A stretch of DNA of 7,907 nt. Source: an uncultured Oscillospiraceae bacterium (lineage in GTDB: Bacteria; Bacillota; Clostridia; Oscillospirales; Ruminococcaceae). Of this stretch, positions 1 to 5,873 are shown piece after piece (position 1 is the stretch's first letter; each line of letters opens with the position of its first letter). The translations under genes were made by a program, and so were the position numbers. The stretch is taken from positions 1 to 7,907 of the forward strand of contig CABUAH010000071.1 of assembly GCA_902489475.1 (NCBI GenBank), written 5' to 3'. The notes under the pieces are model-generated. The model made no database searches, was not told where the DNA came from, and worked only from the letters and a program-made list of their open reading frames with translations.

Positions 1-116
1 ACATTTGAGTTGTTTTTTCTATTTTTTCTGTTACCTATCTATTGTATCATAACAATAAAAGGAAAATTAATATTTAGTCTGTAGATTTGCAATAAAAAAA
101 TATTTTGAAAAAACTA

Positions 117-145
117 TTGACATCTTTGCTGTTGTTTGTTATAAT
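117..145 (+). promoter_or_regulatory. Promoter of tRNA-Lys gene
   Basis: A perfect sigma-A type promoter is visible: TTGACA at 117-122, a 17-bp spacer, and TATAAT at 140-145. The predicted start of transcription is near 152, about 18 nt before the tRNA. The sequence just upstream (about 90-113) has A-tracts that resemble an UP element, as expected for a strong stable-RNA promoter. The remaining 1-89 is AT-rich, and I see no gene in it. Confidence 0.85.
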
Positions 146-169
146 AATAAAGCTGTAATTTTGATGCAT

Positions 170-245
170 GAGTTATTAGCTCAGTTGGCAGAGCATTTGA
201 CTTTTAATCAAAGGGTCCGGGGTTCGAATCCCCGATAGCTCACCA
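170..245 (+). tRNA. trnK: tRNA-Lys (anticodon TTT)
   Basis: A complete cloverleaf can be folded by eye. The acceptor stem GAGTTAT (170-176) pairs with ATAGCTC (235-241), with one G-T pair. The D stem is GCTC/GAGC (179-182 and 191-194). The anticodon stem is TTTGA/TCAAA (196-200 and 208-212), with loop CTTTTAA and anticodon TTT at 203-205. The T stem is CGGGG/CCCCG (218-222 and 230-234), with loop TTCGAAT. The discriminator A is at 242 and CCA is encoded at 243-245. Anticodon TTT reads AAA and AAG lysine codons. It is a single tRNA with its own promoter and terminator, not part of a visible tRNA cluster. No integrase or att duplication was found near its 3' end. Confidence 0.97.
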
Positions 246-279
246 AATAAGCCCCATTCATTTTGAATGGGGCTTATTT
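245..279 (+). terminator. Terminator shared by tRNA-Lys and the tetR-family gene
   Basis: A perfect 15-bp inverted repeat (arms 245-259 and 265-279, core GCCCCATTC/GAATGGGGC) has a loop of about 5 nt. On the plus strand it is followed by ATATTGTTTTTTC, which can act as the U-tract. The left arm begins at the last base of the tRNA CCA, so tRNA transcription would end at once. On the minus strand the hairpin overlaps the stop codon of the repressor gene (278-280), and the AT-rich arm gives UUAUUU after the GC core. It is therefore probably a bidirectional terminator for two convergent units. Confidence 0.85.
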
Positions 280-895
280 ATATTGTTTTTTCTGCTTTTA
301 TGTGGCTGTCTATAATACTATTAATGCATCTATAAAGGTACGGCTTTAACTTTTCGATTTCAACAGGCTCCGAATATAGTATTGCAGAATAACAAGTCGA
401 GCTTACAAGCTCAACTATCATAAACAGCATCGTTTCCGGCTCGTCAATATCAAATGGTGCATCCTCAAGCATTTGATTGTAGATACTTACAAAATCAATG
501 TCATCATTTTTTGCCGGAGCTGTAAGAGCATGCTTGAAAATTCCCCAGCTTAAGTTTTTCGATATAAATGAAAGTAAAGACTTATCACTATTCAACTGAT
601 TAATTATACTATCAATAATAAAAATTATGCGCTCATTATATGTGAACTTCTTGCCGCTTGCAACAAGTTCCTCCAATGCGTTTTTAAAAATCTCAGAAGA
701 TCTGTGGGCAACTAATTTGTTTTTTAAATCGTATTTATCTTTAAAGTATAAATAAAATGTTCCCTTTCCAACTCCCGCATTATTAACTATATCAGAAATT
801 GAGGTCTTGCTAATACCTTGAGTTGTAAAAAGTCGATATGCTGTTGCCAAAAGAGAATCCTCTTTTGCTTTCTTGTTTATATCAAGCTTACCCAT
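278..895 (-). CDS. TetR/AcrR-family transcriptional repressor
   Basis: The gene encodes a 205-aa protein, a usual length for the family. Residues 10-58 form the TetR N-terminal DNA-binding domain. The helix-turn-helix lies around residues 32-51 and reads SISDIVNNAGVGKGTFYLYF, with the family-typical GVGKGTFYxYFKxKxDL. The remaining 145 or so residues are helical and poorly conserved, as expected for a ligand-binding and dimerisation domain, so the ligand cannot be told. The ATG start at 895 is supported by GGGGAGG (901-907), 5 nt upstream. The gene is divergent from the MMPL exporter operon, and the region between them holds repeated palindromes. This is the classic arrangement of a local repressor of an efflux operon. 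The repressor role and the ligand-release model are inferred from the family and context. Confidence 0.93.
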   Translation of the reverse strand: MGKLDINKKAKEDSLLATAYRLFTTQGISKTSISDIVNNAGVGKGTFYLYFKDKYDLKNKLVAHRSSEIFKNALEELVASGKKFTYNERIIFIIDSIINQLNSDKSLLSFISKNLSWGIFKHALTAPAKNDDIDFVSIYNQMLEDAPFDIDEPETMLFMIVELVSSTCYSAILYSEPVEIEKLKPYLYRCINSIIDSHIKAEKTI

Positions 896-954
896 TGAAA
901 CCTCCCCTTTTCTTGGCTTTATGACAAAATATCCACATTAGCTTGTCTTTCATT

Positions 955-984
955 ATTATAGTGCTTTTCAAGTGTGCTTGTCAA
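955..984 (-). promoter_or_regulatory. Promoter of the tetR-family gene
   Basis: Read on the minus strand, TTGACA (984-979) is followed by an 18-bp spacer and TATAAT (960-955). Both hexamers are perfect consensus. The start of transcription would be near 948, giving a leader of about 53 nt to the ATG at 895. No complete 13-bp operator overlaps it; only isolated GTCA/TGAC half-sites lie within it. The nearest full palindrome (1012-1024) is 27 bp upstream of the -35 box. Confidence 0.75.
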
Positions 985-1011
985 TATGATAAAATGTATA
1001 AAAGAAGAAGT

Positions 1012-1024
1012 TGACCTATAGTCA
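1012..1024. promoter_or_regulatory. Putative TetR operator, site A
   Basis: TGACCTATAGTCA is a 13-bp inverted repeat with TGAC/GTCA ends, the same form as sites B and D. It lies between the two divergent promoters. It is assigned to the adjacent TetR-family repressor by inference from repetition and position. Confidence 0.6.
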
Positions 1025-1048
1025 GTTTTGTTGTTTTATACAAAAATA

Positions 1049-1061
1049 TGACCAACAGTCA
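1049..1061. promoter_or_regulatory. Putative TetR operator, site B
   Basis: TGACCAACAGTCA has the same TGACC-NNN-AGTCA form as site A. It lies directly upstream of the -35 box of the exporter promoter. Its inner 11 bases (1051-1061) are repeated in inverted orientation at 1071-1081. Confidence 0.65.
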
Positions 1062-1069
1062 TTTTTCTC

Positions 1070-1098
1070 TTGACTGTTGGTTTTTTTAGTGTTATACT
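1070..1098 (+). promoter_or_regulatory. Promoter of the MMPL exporter operon
   Basis: TTGACT (1070-1075), a 17-bp spacer and TATACT (1093-1098) form a strong sigma-A type promoter. The start of transcription is predicted near 1105, giving a leader of about 41 nt. The -35 box lies inside operator-like site C, site B is just upstream, and site D falls at about +11 to +23. A repressor bound at these sites would block RNA polymerase. Confidence 0.8.
1071..1083. promoter_or_regulatory. Putative degenerate TetR operator, site C
   Basis: TGACTGTTGGTTT is, in reverse complement, AAACCAACAGTCA, which matches site B at 11 of 13 positions. One half-site (TGAC) is intact and the other is changed. It overlaps the -35 hexamer, so the intact half doubles as promoter sequence. 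Its centre is 22 bp from that of site B. Confidence 0.5.
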
Positions 1099-1114
1099 TT
1101 TTAAAGATTTAAAA

Positions 1115-1127
1115 TGACCATTGGTCA
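1115..1127. promoter_or_regulatory. Putative TetR operator, site D
   Basis: TGACCATTGGTCA is the most symmetric copy: two perfect 6-bp half-sites (TGACCA/TGGTCA) around one central base. It lies in the predicted 5' leader of the exporter mRNA, between the transcription start and the Shine-Dalgarno sequence at 1131-1135, a standard place for a roadblock operator. Confidence 0.7.
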
Positions 1128-1145
1128 CATAGGAGATGACGTTAT

Positions 1146-3257
1146 ATGTACAAATTCGGCAAAGGCGTAGTAAAATTCAGAATACCTATTGTAATAATTG
1201 CGCTGATGCTTCTGATCCCATCAGTTTTCGGAATTATTAAAACAAGAATCAACTATGATATTTTGTCCTATCTTCCAAGCGACATTGAGACAATGGAGGG
1301 TCAGGACATAATGCTCAAAGAATTCGGCAAAGGCGGTTTTGCTTTTGTTGTGGTTGACGACATGAAAGATAAGGATGTTGTTGCACTTAAGGAAAAAATT
1401 CAAGGCATTGATTCTGTATCCGATGTTTTGTGGTATGACACAATAGCCGACATATCGCTTCCAAAGGAAGTCCTTCCTGAAAATATTTACGACTTCTTTA
1501 ACGGAGATAACTCGACAATGATGGCGGTATTTTTTAACAAGTCGACTTCTGCTGACGAGTCGCTGGAAGCTGTTGAACAAATAAGAGAATACGCCGGGGA
1601 GCAATGCTTTGTAAGTGGTATGACAGCTATTGTTGAGGATATCAAAAATCTAACTATGGAAGAAACAACAATATATGTTCTTATCGCAGTTATCCTGTCA
1701 AGCATTATTCTTGCTGTGACAATGGATTCTTTCCTTCTTCCGATTCTGTTTTTATTAAGCATCGGAGCAGCAATAATTTATAACCTCGGTTCTAATATTA
1801 TTCAAGGCGAGATTTCTTTTATCACACAAGCTCTTACAGCAGTTCTTCAGCTTGCGGTTACAATGGATTACTCCATATTCTTATGGCACAGCTACAAAGA
1901 GCAAAAAGAATTAAATCCTAATGACAAAAATGAAGCCATGGCTGTTGCAATCGGCAATACGATTTCATCTGTTGTGTCCAGCTCAATAACAACAGTTGCA
2001 GGCTTTCTTGCACTTTGCTTTATGTCATATACGTTAGGTCTTGACATGGGAATTGTAATGGCAAAGGGAGTAATAATAGGAGTCATTTGCTGTGTCACAC
2101 TTTTGCCGTCTATGATTTTGATATTTGACAAGGCTATCGAAAAGACAATGCACAGGGATTTTATTCCGAAATTCGACAGAGCATCAAGTTTTATCGTAAA
2201 ACACAACGCAGTCTTTGCCGTTTTATTTGTTGCGCTTTTGATTCCTGCAATTTACGGTCAGATTAACACTAATGTTTATTATAACCTTACAGAAACACTG
2301 CCGGAGGACTTAAACAGCGTTGTTGCCAATGCAAAGCTTGACGAGGAATACAATATGGCGTCAACACACATTGTTATGTGCGATTCTGATATTTCCCCAA
2401 AGGAAGTAAACAAAATGGTTGACGAAATTAATAATGTCGACGGAATATCGTTCGCAATGAGCCTTGACACTCTTATAGGTTCATCTATTCCCCGTGAGAT
2501 CGTCCCCGATTCAGTTACGAGCATTTTGAAAAGCGACGATTGGCAGCTGATGATTCTAGGCTCTGATTACAAAGCGGCTACCGATGAGGTAAACGATCAA
2601 ATTGATAAGCTGAACGGCATAATAAAAAGCTATGACGAAAACGCAATGCTAATAGGTGAAGCTGCTGCTACAAAGGATCTGATAAACATTACAGATCACG
2701 ATTTCAAAGTAGTAAATATAGTATCTGTGTTAGCTATCTTCATTATTATTTTAATAGCATTAAAATCAATTTCTTTGCCGATTATTCTCGTTGCTGTTAT
2801 TGAATTTGCGATTACTGTAAACATGGGTATTCCCTGTTATACAAATACCACAATACCTTTTATCGCATCTGTAGTTATCGGTACGATACAGCTTGGCGCT
2901 ACTGTTGACTATGCAATTTTAATGACAACACGTTATAAGTCTGAAAGAAGCGCCGGAAAAAGTAAAAAAGATTCAATTACAACCGCTCTTTCTACTTCTA
3001 TGAAGTCTATTATTGTAAGCGGACTTGGATTTTTCGCCTCCACGTTTGGAGTTGGAATGTATTCAAGCGTCGATATGATTTCACAGTTATGTACTCTGAT
3101 GTCAAGAGGTGCGCTTATAAGTATGGCGACTGTAATATTTGTATTGCCGTCAATGCTTATGATTTTTGACAAAATAATAATTAACACAACAATAGGTATC
3201 AAGCCTAAGAAAAAATCTTTTAAATCTTCTGCTAAGCAATTGAAAGGAGCTAATTAA
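1146..3257 (+). CDS. MMPL/RND-superfamily membrane exporter
   Basis: This 703-aa integral membrane protein has the duplicated RND plan. TM1 (about 13-31) is followed by an extracytoplasmic domain (32-172) and TM2-TM6 (about 175-327). TM7 (353-371) is followed by a second extracytoplasmic domain (372-518) and TM8-TM12 (521-676). The two halves align: NYDILSYLPSDIE matches YYNLTETLPEDLN, and each half ends in LPSM.xIFDK. Asp-Tyr pairs occur in TM4 (D241-Y242) and TM10 (D588-Y589). They match the Asp-Tyr pairs known as the proton relay of MmpL3-type transporters, so proton-driven export is likely. The substrate is unknown; lipids, hydrophobic drugs or peptides are all possible for this family. 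The start has AGGAG at 1131-1135, 10 nt upstream. The gene is the first of a two-gene operon and is divergent from the TetR-family gene, its probable repressor. The C-terminus is a lysine-rich cytoplasmic tail. Confidence 0.93.
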   Translation: MYKFGKGVVKFRIPIVIIALMLLIPSVFGIIKTRINYDILSYLPSDIETMEGQDIMLKEFGKGGFAFVVVDDMKDKDVVALKEKIQGIDSVSDVLWYDTIADISLPKEVLPENIYDFFNGDNSTMMAVFFNKSTSADESLEAVEQIREYAGEQCFVSGMTAIVEDIKNLTMEETTIYVLIAVILSSIILAVTMDSFLLPILFLLSIGAAIIYNLGSNIIQGEISFITQALTAVLQLAVTMDYSIFLWHSYKEQKELNPNDKNEAMAVAIGNTISSVVSSSITTVAGFLALCFMSYTLGLDMGIVMAKGVIIGVICCVTLLPSMILIFDKAIEKTMHRDFIPKFDRASSFIVKHNAVFAVLFVALLIPAIYGQINTNVYYNLTETLPEDLNSVVANAKLDEEYNMASTHIVMCDSDISPKEVNKMVDEINNVDGISFAMSLDTLIGSSIPREIVPDSVTSILKSDDWQLMILGSDYKAATDEVNDQIDKLNGIIKSYDENAMLIGEAAATKDLINITDHDFKVVNIVSVLAIFIIILIALKSISLPIILVAVIEFAITVNMGIPCYTNTTIPFIASVVIGTIQLGATVDYAILMTTRYKSERSAGKSKKDSITTALSTSMKSIIVSGLGFFASTFGVGMYSSVDMISQLCTLMSRGALISMATVIFVLPSMLMIFDKIIINTTIGIKPKKKSFKSSAKQLKGAN
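3243..3249 (+). promoter_or_regulatory. Ribosome binding site inside the 3' end of the exporter gene
   Basis: AAAGGAG lies within the last codons of the exporter gene, 9 nt before the ATG at 3259. The stop (3255-3257) and the next start are separated by one base. Translation of the two genes is thus probably coupled, which suggests the products are needed together. Confidence 0.8.
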
Positions 3258-3258
3258 A

Positions 3259-5775
3259 ATGAAAAAGTATACAAAAGTTCTTGCGGGTATTTTGGCAATT
3301 TTAATTTCTGCAGGTTCAACGGGAATTTACGCTGTAGTACACTCTGAAAAAACGGACAATTCCGATAAAATCATCCAAACCTCTGCTTTAGTAAGTAACG
3401 ATAAAGCATCCACTTCAGAAACTGCACAGGCATCGGATTTGGCAGAGCAGGCTAAAAGCGAAACGGTTTATATTATCACAGATGCAAACGGAAAAAACGA
3501 CAAAATTGTTGTAAGCGACTGGCTAAAAAATCCGGCAGGCATGACTTCACTCCCCGACAGCTCAACTCTTAAGGATATTGAAAATGTAAAGACAGATGAG
3601 GAGTACTCCAAAAATGGCGACAGTCTTACTTGGAACACAAACGGCGGAGATATTTACTACAAAGGCTATACAGATTCTACTCTTCCGGTTGATATAACTA
3701 TCAGCTATACTCTTGACGGCAAAGCAATCACTCCGAATGAACTTGCAGGAAAAAGCGGCAGAGTTGCCATAAGATACGATTACAAAAACAACTCTAAGAA
3801 AACTGTTGAAGTAAACGGCGAGAATACAGATATGTACACTCCTTTTATGATGGCAACAGGCACAATACTTGACGGAGATGTTTTTAAGAATGTTGTAATA
3901 ACAAACGGCAAGGTTATTTCTGACGGTGACAGACAAATTGCCGTTGGATGTGCAGTACCCGGTCTTAAAGAAAGCCTTGGACTTAAAGATAATGAGGATG
4001 TTGAAATTCCTGAATATTTTAAAATCACGGCAGATGTTGAAAATTTTGAAATGGGTACAACTGTCACACTTGGCACAAGCTCCGTTTTCAGTGCAATTGA
4101 TCTTGAAGATGTCAAAGGTACAGATGATTTAAAGGAAAAGCTCGAAGAACTTGCTGACGCATCAAATCAGCTTGTTAACGGCACTTCAGAAGTGTTTAAC
4201 GGGCTTAAGAAGCTTAAAAATTCTAGTAAATCCTTTACGTCAGGCATTGATAAGCTTCATAACGGTTCAAAGGCTTTGGACGACGGTGTAAATGCATTAA
4301 CTGAAGGAATAAGTAAGCTTGAAGATGGTACAAAAACTCTTGACAGCTCCACAGGCGAGCTTGTAAACGGAATTAATGATGCCAACAACGGTTCTAAAGC
4401 TCTTGTTTCAGGTGCCTCGCAGGTCGACTCCGGTGCAAAGAATCTAAAAAGCGGTTCAAATCAGCTTTCAAAAGGTCTTGGCAACGCAGACACAGGTGCA
4501 AAGACATTAAGCGAAGGAGCGAATTCTGTTGCTGATGGATCAAAGCAATTGTCCGACGGTGCAAAAAGCCTTAACAGCGGAGCAGCTGACATGGCAAGCG
4601 GTTCTGAACAGTTATCATCAGGCACTAAGACTTTCAGCAGTGCTGCTGATCAGCTTTCATCAGGCATCACTTCAGCAAAAAAAGGCTCTGAGGATTTGGT
4701 CAACGGTATAGGACAAATCAGCAGCGGCGTCGACTCACTTGCTGACAAAACTAAAGAACTTCCCGAAAAGCTTGAATCAATTGCGAATTCTTTAGGAGCT
4801 GCTGCTGACAACCTCGACAGCACTATTAAATATAACAAGCAGATACTCTCAGGTCTTGAAAATGTTTACAGTAAAAACCCGGATGAATCGATTGCCGACA
4901 TGATCGAAACCTTAAAGAAAACAATCGAGAGTCAAGAACAAATTTCAGCGGGACTTAAAAACAGTTTAGACAGTTCTGATACAGATACTACTGCATTGAG
5001 CGAAGCTATAAAGTCACTTCAGGCAGGAATAGGAAAAGTTTATGCCGGAGCTAAAACGCTTGACGACGGACTAGGTACTTTAGATGACGGCGGAAAGAAG
5101 CTCTCAAGCGGAGCAGCAGCGCTTTATTCAAGCTCTAAATCTCTTTCTGACGGTGCAAAACAAATCTCAGGAGGAGCAAATGAAATTTATAAAAACAGCC
5201 AAAAGCTCGCAAACGGTGCTTCTTCTGTATCTTCCGGAGCAAAAAATCTTTCCGAGGGAATTTCATCCGCTAACACAGGCGCTAAGCAGTTGGATACAGG
5301 AATGACAGCTCTTCAGTCCGGAGCTTCAAAACTTTCAAATGGTGCAACAGCTCTTAACGGAGGACTAAACAAGCTTGCTGACGGAGGCAAAAAACTTAAA
5401 TCAGGCACAAGTACCGTTTACAATTCCATTAAAAGTTTATTTAACGGAGCAGCAAAGCTTTCTAACGGAAGCAGCGAGCTATACGGTGGAATTTCAAGCC
5501 TTTCAGATGGCTCAGAACAGCTAATAGCCGGAATTAACAAACTTACTGACGGTGCAAAAAAGCTTGATGACGGTATGAAAGATTTTAAGAGCGAAGCAAT
5601 CGACAAGATTATAAATGCTTATGACAATGATATTGAACCACTCATCAACAGAATAAAAACATTGCAAAAGCTCAGCAATGACTACAACAATTTCTCCGGA
5701 ATTGCAGACGGTGTAAATGGAGATGTAAAATTCATTTACGAAACAGACGCAATTGAAAACAAGAAAAAGAATTAG
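3259..5775 (+). CDS. Secreted X-X-X-Leu-X-X-Gly heptad-repeat protein, exporter partner (YhgE/Pip-like repeats)
   Basis: An 838-aa protein. Residues 1-25 (MKK, a hydrophobic run, then GIYA) look like a signal peptide, or an uncleaved N-terminal anchor because no ideal AxA site is present. A low-complexity Ser/Thr/Ala-rich stretch (about 40-66) leads into a probably beta-rich domain (about 67-285, with SETVYIITDANGK and VVSDWLKN). Two blocks of heptads follow: 302-497 (28 in unbroken register, 24 with Gly at the last position) and 584-772 (27 heptads, 24 with Gly). A helical linker of about 86 aa without the Leu/Gly pattern separates them. The C-terminus is charged. No C-terminal membrane segment or LPxTG motif is seen, unlike full YhgE/Pip proteins, which carry TM segments. 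Such repeats are known from YhgE/Pip-type proteins encoded near MMPL genes and from EsaA/YueB-type proteins. The function is unproven; an extracytoplasmic accessory or wall-spanning role with the upstream exporter is inferred from the coupled operon. Confidence 0.85.
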   Translation: MKKYTKVLAGILAILISAGSTGIYAVVHSEKTDNSDKIIQTSALVSNDKASTSETAQASDLAEQAKSETVYIITDANGKNDKIVVSDWLKNPAGMTSLPDSSTLKDIENVKTDEEYSKNGDSLTWNTNGGDIYYKGYTDSTLPVDITISYTLDGKAITPNELAGKSGRVAIRYDYKNNSKKTVEVNGENTDMYTPFMMATGTILDGDVFKNVVITNGKVISDGDRQIAVGCAVPGLKESLGLKDNEDVEIPEYFKITADVENFEMGTTVTLGTSSVFSAIDLEDVKGTDDLKEKLEELADASNQLVNGTSEVFNGLKKLKNSSKSFTSGIDKLHNGSKALDDGVNALTEGISKLEDGTKTLDSSTGELVNGINDANNGSKALVSGASQVDSGAKNLKSGSNQLSKGLGNADTGAKTLSEGANSVADGSKQLSDGAKSLNSGAADMASGSEQLSSGTKTFSSAADQLSSGITSAKKGSEDLVNGIGQISSGVDSLADKTKELPEKLESIANSLGAAADNLDSTIKYNKQILSGLENVYSKNPDESIADMIETLKKTIESQEQISAGLKNSLDSSDTDTTALSEAIKSLQAGIGKVYAGAKTLDDGLGTLDDGGKKLSSGAAALYSSSKSLSDGAKQISGGANEIYKNSQKLANGASSVSSGAKNLSEGISSANTGAKQLDTGMTALQSGASKLSNGATALNGGLNKLADGGKKLKSGTSTVYNSIKSLFNGAAKLSNGSSELYGGISSLSDGSEQLIAGINKLTDGAKKLDDGMKDFKSEAIDKIINAYDNDIEPLINRIKTLQKLSNDYNNFSGIADGVNGDVKFIYETDAIENKKKN
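4162..4749 (+). repeat. Heptad repeat block 1 (28 units, xxxLxxG)
   Basis: This segment encodes residues 302-497 of the secreted protein: 28 consecutive 21-bp units in one register, for example SKALDDG, AKTLSEG and SKQLSDG. Four units lack the Gly (ending S, S, A and K). At DNA level the units share short strings such as GGTGCAAAG but are well diverged, so this is an old protein repeat and not a fresh tandem expansion. Confidence 0.9.
5008..5574 (+). repeat. Heptad repeat block 2 (27 units, xxxLxxG)
   Basis: This segment encodes residues 584-772: 27 consecutive 21-bp units such as AKTLDDG, AKQLDTG, ASKLSNG and AKKLDDG. A degenerate unit (TTALSEA) just before it would make 28, equal to block 1. 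Three units lack Gly. The register is unbroken. Confidence 0.9.
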
Positions 5776-5795
5776 TGAATTTATAATACATCAAA

Positions 5796-5831
5796 AAACG
5801 CTCTGCAGCTAAAAACTTCCGCAGAGCGTTT
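5796..5831. terminator. Bidirectional terminator between convergent units
   Basis: An 11-bp perfect stem (AAACGCTCTGC at 5796-5806, GCAGAGCGTTT at 5821-5831) has a 14-nt loop. On the plus strand it is followed by TCTTATTGACTTTT. On the minus strand the A-run at 5793-5798 gives a U-tract of six. It lies 20 bp after the stop of the heptad-repeat gene and 42 bp after the stop of the converging GGDEF gene, so it can serve both. Confidence 0.85.
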
Positions 5832-5873
5832 CTTATTGACTTTTATCATATATAATATTTGATAACTTATGAC

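Noticed and set aside
170..280. tRNA-Lys 3' end as an integration site for a mobile element
   Set aside because: No integrase, no repeated tRNA tail and no phage or ICE gene is present in the window. The neighbour is an ordinary regulator gene.
988..1023. Tiny frame of 11 codons (ATG ATA AAA ... TAG) upstream of the exporter promoter
   Set aside because: There is no Shine-Dalgarno sequence and it lies upstream of the predicted transcription start. A leader peptide cannot be supported.
1221..2524. Several minus-strand open frames of about 80-127 codons inside the MMPL gene
   Set aside because: They lie fully opposite a clear 703-aa coding gene, show no family motif and have no convincing ribosome binding site. 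They are shadows of the coding strand.
3562..4115. Minus-strand frames of 124 and 111 codons inside the heptad-repeat gene
   Set aside because: They overlap each other and the real gene and have no recognisable domain. Codon composition mirrors the repetitive plus strand.
5084..5305. Plus-strand frame of 73 codons within repeat block 2, and similar ones at 3926-4132 and 4529-4711
   Set aside because: They are other-frame translations of the 21-bp repeat units. Periodic DNA keeps alternative frames open.
4162..5574. CRISPR-like or phage tail-fibre repeat array
   Set aside because: The period is 21 bp and in frame, the units are diverged and there are no spacers. The repeats are a protein heptad pattern in a secreted protein next to an exporter, with no phage genes nearby.
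5836..5856. TTGACT and TATAAT in the gap between the convergent genes
   Set aside because: The spacer is only 9 bp, too short for a sigma-A promoter, and transcription would run antisense into the end of the GGDEF gene.
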